Assembly: GCA_018830415.1 (NCBI GenBank)
Contig: JAHJSJ010000216.1
Coordinates: 1-8,302, forward strand
Direction of reading: 5' to 3'
DNA length: 8,302 nucleotides
From: Alphaproteobacteria bacterium
GTDB lineage: Bacteria; Pseudomonadota; Alphaproteobacteria; Sphingomonadales; Sphingomonadaceae
Both the position numbers and the translations under genes were made by a program. The notes below the pieces were generated by a model. It worked only from the letters and a program-made list of their open reading frames with translations, was not told where the DNA came from and ran no database searches. Shown here piece after piece: positions 4,670 through 8,302 of this stretch; the first letter of the stretch is position 1; each line of letters opens with the position of its first letter.

Positions 4670-7338
4670 GCCTGCGCCAGCGCCGCCTGCGCCGCTGCCA
4701 ACCGCGCAATCGGCACCCTGTATGGTGAGGCGCTGACATAATCGAGGCCGACTTTTTCGCAGAACGCAATGCTCGCCGGATCGCCGCCGTGTTCGCCGCA
4801 AATGCCCAGCTTGATTCCCGGCCGCGTCGCCCTGCCTCGCTCCGCCGCCAGTGCGACCAGCTGGCCGACGCCCTCGATATCAAGGCTGACGAAGGGATCG
4901 CGCGGGAAAATGCCCTTGTCGACATAGGTGCTGAGGAACTTTGCCGCATCATCGCGCGACACACCGAGAGTGGTCTGCGTCAAATCATTGGTGCCGAAAC
5001 TGAAGAACGCACCCTCCTCGGCAATCTCGCCCGCCATCAGCGCCGCGCGCGGCAGTTCGATCATCGTCCCGACGAGGTATTCCACTCGCGTGCCGACTTC
5101 GGCGAACACCGCTTCGGCCACCCGGTCGATCAACGCGCGCAGGATCGCCAATTCGCGCTTGGTCGCGACCAGCGGGATCATGATTTCGGGCAGCGGCGCC
5201 TCACCACTTGAAGCCTTCACCGCGCACACGGCTTCGAAAATCGCGCGCGCCTGCATTTCGTAGATTTCGGGATAGGTGATCCCGAGGCGGCACCCGCGAT
5301 GCCCGAGCATGGGGTTGAATTCATGCAGCTCACCCGCCCGGCGCTTGAGGTGATCGATCCCCAGCCCGGTCGCATCAGCCAGTTCGGCAAAATCCTCTTC
5401 CGCGTGGGGGAGGAATTCGTGCAGCGGCGGATCGAGCAAGCGGATGGTGCACGGCAGCCCCGCCATCACCTCAAAGATCGACGTAAAATCAGCGCGCTGT
5501 TCGGGCAGTAGTTGATCCAACGCGCGGCGGCGGCCGGCCTCGTCATCGGCAAGGATCATCTGGCGCACCAGGCTGATCCGGGACGCTTCAAAGAACATAT
5601 GCTCCGTGCGGCACAGCCCGATACCCTCAGCGCCGAATTGCCGCGCCATGCGGCAATCTTCGGGCGTTTCGGCATTGGTGCGCACCCGCATCCGCCGCAG
5701 TTCATCCGCCCACACCATCAGCGTGCCGAAATCGCCTACCAGTTCCGGCTCAACCGTGGGCACGATGCCGAGCATGACCTGCCCGGTTGCACCATCGAGC
5801 GTGATCGCATCACCTTCCGCCAGTTCGTGTTGCCCGATCCGCAGCCTGCGGGCCGCGCGGTCAATCGACACCGCGCCTGCGCCGGACACGCAAGGGCGGC
5901 CCATTCCGCGCGCGACCACCGCTGCGTGGCTCGTCATCCCTCCGCGCGCGGTGAGGATACCCTGCGCGGCGTGCATCCCGTGAATATCCTCGGGCGAGGT
6001 TTCAACGCGCACGAGAATCACCTTCTCCCCGCGCCCGGCCCATTGTTCGGCGGTGTCGGCATCAAGCACGATCTTGCCCGCCGCCGCGCCCGGCGACGCG
6101 GGAAGCCCGGTGGTCAGCACATGGCGTTCAGCCTTGGGATCAAGCGTCGGGTGGAGCAATTGGTCGAGCGCCATGGGATCAACCCGCCGCACCGCCTCAC
6201 GCGTGTCGATCAGGCCTTCTGCCACCATGTCGACCGCCATCTTGAGCGCAGCCTTGGCGGTGCGCTTGCCCGAGCGGGTTTGCAGCATCCACAAGGTGCC
6301 GCGTTCGACTGTGAATTCAATGTCCTGCATGTCGCGGTAATGAAGCTCCAGCAGGTCAAACACGCGGGCGAGCTCGGCATAGGCATCCGGCAATGCCTCT
6401 TCCATGCTGAGCATCTTGGCTCCTGCGGCTTCACGCGCGGTCCTGGTGAGGTATTGCGGTGTGCGGATGCCCGCCACCACATCTTCGCCCTGCGCGTTGA
6501 TCAGGTATTCGCCGTAATAGGCACGCTCCCCCGTCGCCGGATCGCGGGTAAAAGCGACCCCGGTGGCGCTGGTGTCGCCCATATTACCGAACACCATCGC
6601 CTGCACATTGACCGCGGTACCCCAATCGGCGGGAATGTCATTCAATCGGCGGTAAACCTTGGCGCGGTCGCTATCCCAGCTATCGAACACTGCGCGGATC
6701 GCGCCCCACAATTGCTCATGAACATCTTGCGGGAACGGCCGGCCAAGTTCCTGTTCGACAATCCCTTTGAATTCGCTGACCAGTGCCTGCCAGTTTTTAG
6801 AGGACATCTCAGTATCGTTATAGAAGCCGTTGTCTTCCTTGACGATCTCCAGCGCCTCTTCGAACAATCCGTGATCGAGGCCGAGCACGACGTCGGAATA
6901 CATCTGGATAAAGCGGCGATAGGAGTCCCACGCGAAGCGGGCGTCCCCCGATGATGCCGCCAGCCCTTCGACGGTCGCATCGTTCAGGCCGAGATTGAGC
7001 ACGGTGTCCATCATCCCCGGCATCGAAACCCGCGCGCCCGACCGGACCGAAACCAGCAGGGGATCACCCGCATCGCCAAAACGCTTGCCCACGCTTGCCT
7101 CGACATGGGTCAGCGCGGCGGCGACGGCGTTTCGCAATTCGTCCGAAAAACCGGCACCACCGCGCAGATAATCAACGCATTCTTCGGTCGTGATGGTAAA
7201 TCCCGGCGGTACCGGCAGGCCGATGCTGGCCATTTCGGCAAGGTTTGCGCCCTTGCCGCCGGAAACGGTCTTGTCCTTCTGGCGCGGATCGGAGTGGTCG
7301 GCTTTGCCCCCGAAAACATAGACCGTCTTCAATGTCAT
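4666..7338 (-). CDS. ppdK: Pyruvate, phosphate dikinase
   Basis: Interconverts pyruvate, ATP and phosphate with phosphoenolpyruvate, AMP and pyrophosphate, in the cytoplasm; it can serve glycolysis or gluconeogenesis. The protein has 890 residues, normal for the family. Domains: N-terminal ATP-grasp (1 to about 350; SGGKGANLAEM at 26-36, SVRSGARVSMPGMMDTVLNLG at 97-117 in part), swivelling phosphohistidine domain with GGMTSHAAVVARGMG (466-480) and catalytic His471, and C-terminal PEP/pyruvate barrel with GIGLCRTEHMFF (572-583), FGTNDLTQTTLG (781-792) and GICGEHGGDP (845-854), where Cys847 is the expected acid/base. GGGAA at 7344-7348 sits 5 bases before the ATG; an upstream extension in frame would overlap glyS and is not needed. 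glyS ends 37 bases upstream, which suggests co-transcription. The TAG stop overlaps the convergent methyltransferase stop. Confidence 0.98.
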   Translation of the reverse strand: MTLKTVYVFGGKADHSDPRQKDKTVSGGKGANLAEMASIGLPVPPGFTITTEECVDYLRGGAGFSDELRNAVAAALTHVEASVGKRFGDAGDPLLVSVRSGARVSMPGMMDTVLNLGLNDATVEGLAASSGDARFAWDSYRRFIQMYSDVVLGLDHGLFEEALEIVKEDNGFYNDTEMSSKNWQALVSEFKGIVEQELGRPFPQDVHEQLWGAIRAVFDSWDSDRAKVYRRLNDIPADWGTAVNVQAMVFGNMGDTSATGVAFTRDPATGERAYYGEYLINAQGEDVVAGIRTPQYLTRTAREAAGAKMLSMEEALPDAYAELARVFDLLELHYRDMQDIEFTVERGTLWMLQTRSGKRTAKAALKMAVDMVAEGLIDTREAVRRVDPMALDQLLHPTLDPKAERHVLTTGLPASPGAAAGKIVLDADTAEQWAGRGEKVILVRVETSPEDIHGMHAAQGILTARGGMTSHAAVVARGMGRPCVSGAGAVSIDRAARRLRIGQHELAEGDAITLDGATGQVMLGIVPTVEPELVGDFGTLMVWADELRRMRVRTNAETPEDCRMARQFGAEGIGLCRTEHMFFEASRISLVRQMILADDEAGRRRALDQLLPEQRADFTSIFEVMAGLPCTIRLLDPPLHEFLPHAEEDFAELADATGLGIDHLKRRAGELHEFNPMLGHRGCRLGITYPEIYEMQARAIFEAVCAVKASSGEAPLPEIMIPLVATKRELAILRALIDRVAEAVFAEVGTRVEYLVGTMIELPRAALMAGEIAEEGAFFSFGTNDLTQTTLGVSRDDAAKFLSTYVDKGIFPRDPFVSLDIEGVGQLVALAAERGRATRPGIKLGICGEHGGDPASIAFCEKVGLDYVSASPYRVPIARLAAAQAALAQA

Positions 7339-7375
7339 GGCAGTTCCCGCAAAGTGTGTTGGGCGGCGAGGAGGA

Positions 7376-8302
7376 TCACCCCTCGATGCGGCTGAAATCG
7401 GCGACCCGGTGGACCGCGTCGCGAAACCGCGCGAGCAGCGCGAGCCGCGCGGCGCGCTTGTTCGCATCAGTGTCGTTGACTGTCACCTCTTCAAAAAACT
7501 GGTCGATGGGTGCGCGCAGCGAGGCAAGCGCCGCCATCGCATCGGCGAAGCGTTCGTCCTCGACCGCCTGCGAAGCACGCGGGGCGGCGGCATCGAGCGC
7601 ATCGATCAACGCTTTTTCGGCCGGTTCCGGTTTGTAGGTAAGGGCCGCGCCCTCCCCGATGGGGGGAGGTGGCAGCGGCGCAGCCGCTGACGGAGGGGAT
7701 TTGCCTCCAATGCCGGCGCTTGTGGCAGAGTCCCCTCCACCACCCTGCGGGCGGTCCCCCTCCCCGTCCCGGGGAGGATAATTTTCCTTCTTCAAGATAT
7801 TCGCCGCCCGCTTGTAGCCTGCGAGGAGGTTGGTGCCGTCCTCGGTGGTGACAAAGGCTTGCAGCGCATGAACGCGGGCGAGCAGGCGGACGAGATCATC
7901 CTCCCCGCCGAGCGCAAACACCGCGTCGATCAGGTCGTGGCGCACGCCTGCTTCGCGCTGTTGGACTTTGAGGCGGTCGATTAAGAGTTCCGATAGTCCG
8001 ACTACGACCTCCGCTTCAGATACAAGGCTCGACTTTACTCCAACCCTTGCGCCACCAGAAGCTGCGACCAGCCTTGAGCCGATCAGAAGTTTGAAGTTAT
8101 TGGAATCTTCGAAATCGAACGTCACTTTCGCGCGGGCTGCGACTAGCTCGTTCAAAAGCTCCCTTCGGCCCATTTCTCTGAAGAACTTGCCGTCCATCAG
8201 CTTCAGCCACTCAAACCAAGCCAAAGGCCGATATGCGGCAATGAACATTTCGACGAGAGAACCCCGTATCTCTCCATGGCGGATCAAAGAAATAATACCG
8301 AG
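7376..8302 (-). CDS. glyS: Glycyl-tRNA synthetase beta subunit, 3' portion (5' end outside window)
   Basis: The beta subunit of the bacterial alpha2-beta2 enzyme; with GlyQ it charges tRNA-Gly, and its C-terminal region contacts the tRNA. The last 308 residues are present. Recognisable parts: LGIISLI at the window edge, RLKVQQREAGVRHDLIDAVF, ARVHALQAF, GYKRAANILK, PEPAEKALIDALDAA, ASLRAPIDQFFEEVTVN and the end RDAVHRVADFSRIEG, all typical of alphaproteobacterial GlyS. Two unusual stretches interrupt these. One is about 95 residues long between LGIISLI and LSELLIDRLKVQQ, where about 35 would be usual, encoded by lower-GC DNA. The other is about 40 Pro/Gly-rich residues between ANILKK and PEPAEKAL, encoded by a palindromic repeat. 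The frame stays open throughout, so the gene is probably functional. ppdK follows after 37 bases. Confidence 0.95.
   Translation of the reverse strand, partial: LGIISLIRHGEIRGSLVEMFIAAYRPLAWFEWLKLMDGKFFREMGRRELLNELVAARAKVTFDFEDSNNFKLLIGSRLVAASGGARVGVKSSLVSEAEVVVGLSELLIDRLKVQQREAGVRHDLIDAVFALGGEDDLVRLLARVHALQAFVTTEDGTNLLAGYKRAANILKKENYPPRDGEGDRPQGGGGDSATSAGIGGKSPPSAAAPLPPPPIGEGAALTYKPEPAEKALIDALDAAAPRASQAVEDERFADAMAALASLRAPIDQFFEEVTVNDTDANKRAARLALLARFRDAVHRVADFSRIEG
7651..7777. repeat. GC-rich palindromic repeat carried in frame inside glyS
   Basis: Near-identical hairpins bound the element: CCTCCCC/GGGGAGG at 7651-7669 and again at 7759-7777, each with a 5-base loop. A third hairpin, CAGCGGC/GCCGCTG (7673-7689), lies inside. 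Between the ends the sequence is a low-complexity run of C-rich and G-rich blocks. It resembles the small dispersed palindromic repeats of sphingomonad and related genomes (recalled, not searched). Its translation gives a Pro/Gly/Ser-rich linker (PPRDGEGDRPQGGGG ... PLPPPPIGEG) between two conserved GlyS blocks, at a place where the family has only a short loop. Exact insertion points and target duplication cannot be set without a relative lacking it. Confidence 0.72.
7979..8280 (-). other. Lower-GC, extra-length segment of glyS
   Basis: By hand count, 156 of 300 bases are G or C in 7981-8280 (52%), against 40 of 60 in 7921-7980 and 40 of 60 in 7021-7080 (67% each). The change falls at the edge of the conserved RLKVQQ block. 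The encoded stretch (AWFEWLKLMDGKFF ... KVTFDFEDSNNFKLLIG ... VSEAEVVVG) is about 60 residues longer than the usual linker here. It may be a lineage-specific insert or a recombined patch. The last 22 bases of the window are also AT-rich, so the left limit of the gene patch may lie outside. Confidence 0.5.

Noticed and set aside
5512..6954. Plus-strand open frame (480 codons) opposite ppdK
   Set aside because: It lies wholly inside the coding region of ppdK, shows no domain and has the composition of a shadow frame.
7669..7851. Plus-strand open frame of 60 codons over the palindromic repeat
   Set aside because: It is the reverse reading of the repeat within glyS. Such frames appear in many copies of GC-rich repeats and are not genes.
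1..8302. CRISPR array, tRNA gene, prophage or insertion sequence
   Set aside because: No regularly spaced direct repeats, cloverleaf, transposase or phage genes are seen on either strand.

Overview
The window looks like chromosomal DNA from a high-GC alphaproteobacterium, most likely Sphingomonadales (an Erythrobacter or Sphingomonas relative). That placement is an inference from protein character: a glyS-ppdK pair, a ComF gene next to an NDUFAF5-like methyltransferase, a LiuR-like MerR regulator beside a long-form acyl-CoA dehydrogenase, and a GC-rich palindromic repeat of the kind scattered through such genomes. Most genes lie on the minus strand.

Layout from left to right. Positions 1-1791 (minus) hold an essentially complete long-form acyl-CoA dehydrogenase. 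Its first 597 residues are present and only the stop codon, or a residue or two, lies outside the window. Upstream of it come a MerR-family regulator (1849-2322) and hisI, the phosphoribosyl-AMP cyclohydrolase of histidine synthesis (2354-2761). The three genes share one direction with gaps of 57 and 31 bases. A dyad-symmetric site at 2342-2365, overlapping the hisI stop, probably lets the regulator control itself and the dehydrogenase separately from hisI.

Positions 2762-3158 carry no credible protein gene. They hold the most unusual signal in the window: a plus-strand stretch (about 2914-3100) that can fold into a closed multi-branched RNA, followed by a near-perfect intrinsic terminator (3112-3148). 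No plus-strand coding gene lies upstream of that terminator, which supports a free-standing small RNA gene. I could not match it to a known family.

Next are comF (3159-3845, minus) and, divergent from it across 53-56 bases, a methyltransferase-like gene (about 3902-4669, plus). The methyltransferase ends tail to tail with ppdK, and their stop codons overlap.

The right part is a minus-strand pair: glyS (glycyl-tRNA synthetase beta subunit, 3' portion, 7376-8302) followed after 37 bases by ppdK (pyruvate phosphate dikinase, 4666-7338, 890 residues). glyS is mosaic. A palindromic repeat of about 127 bases is carried in frame near its C-terminal region, and a segment of clearly lower GC (about 52% against 67% nearby) encodes roughly 60 residues more than the family usually has at that place.

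Most of the window is housekeeping metabolism. The points worth following are the candidate RNA, the two unusual glyS segments and the regulator operator.
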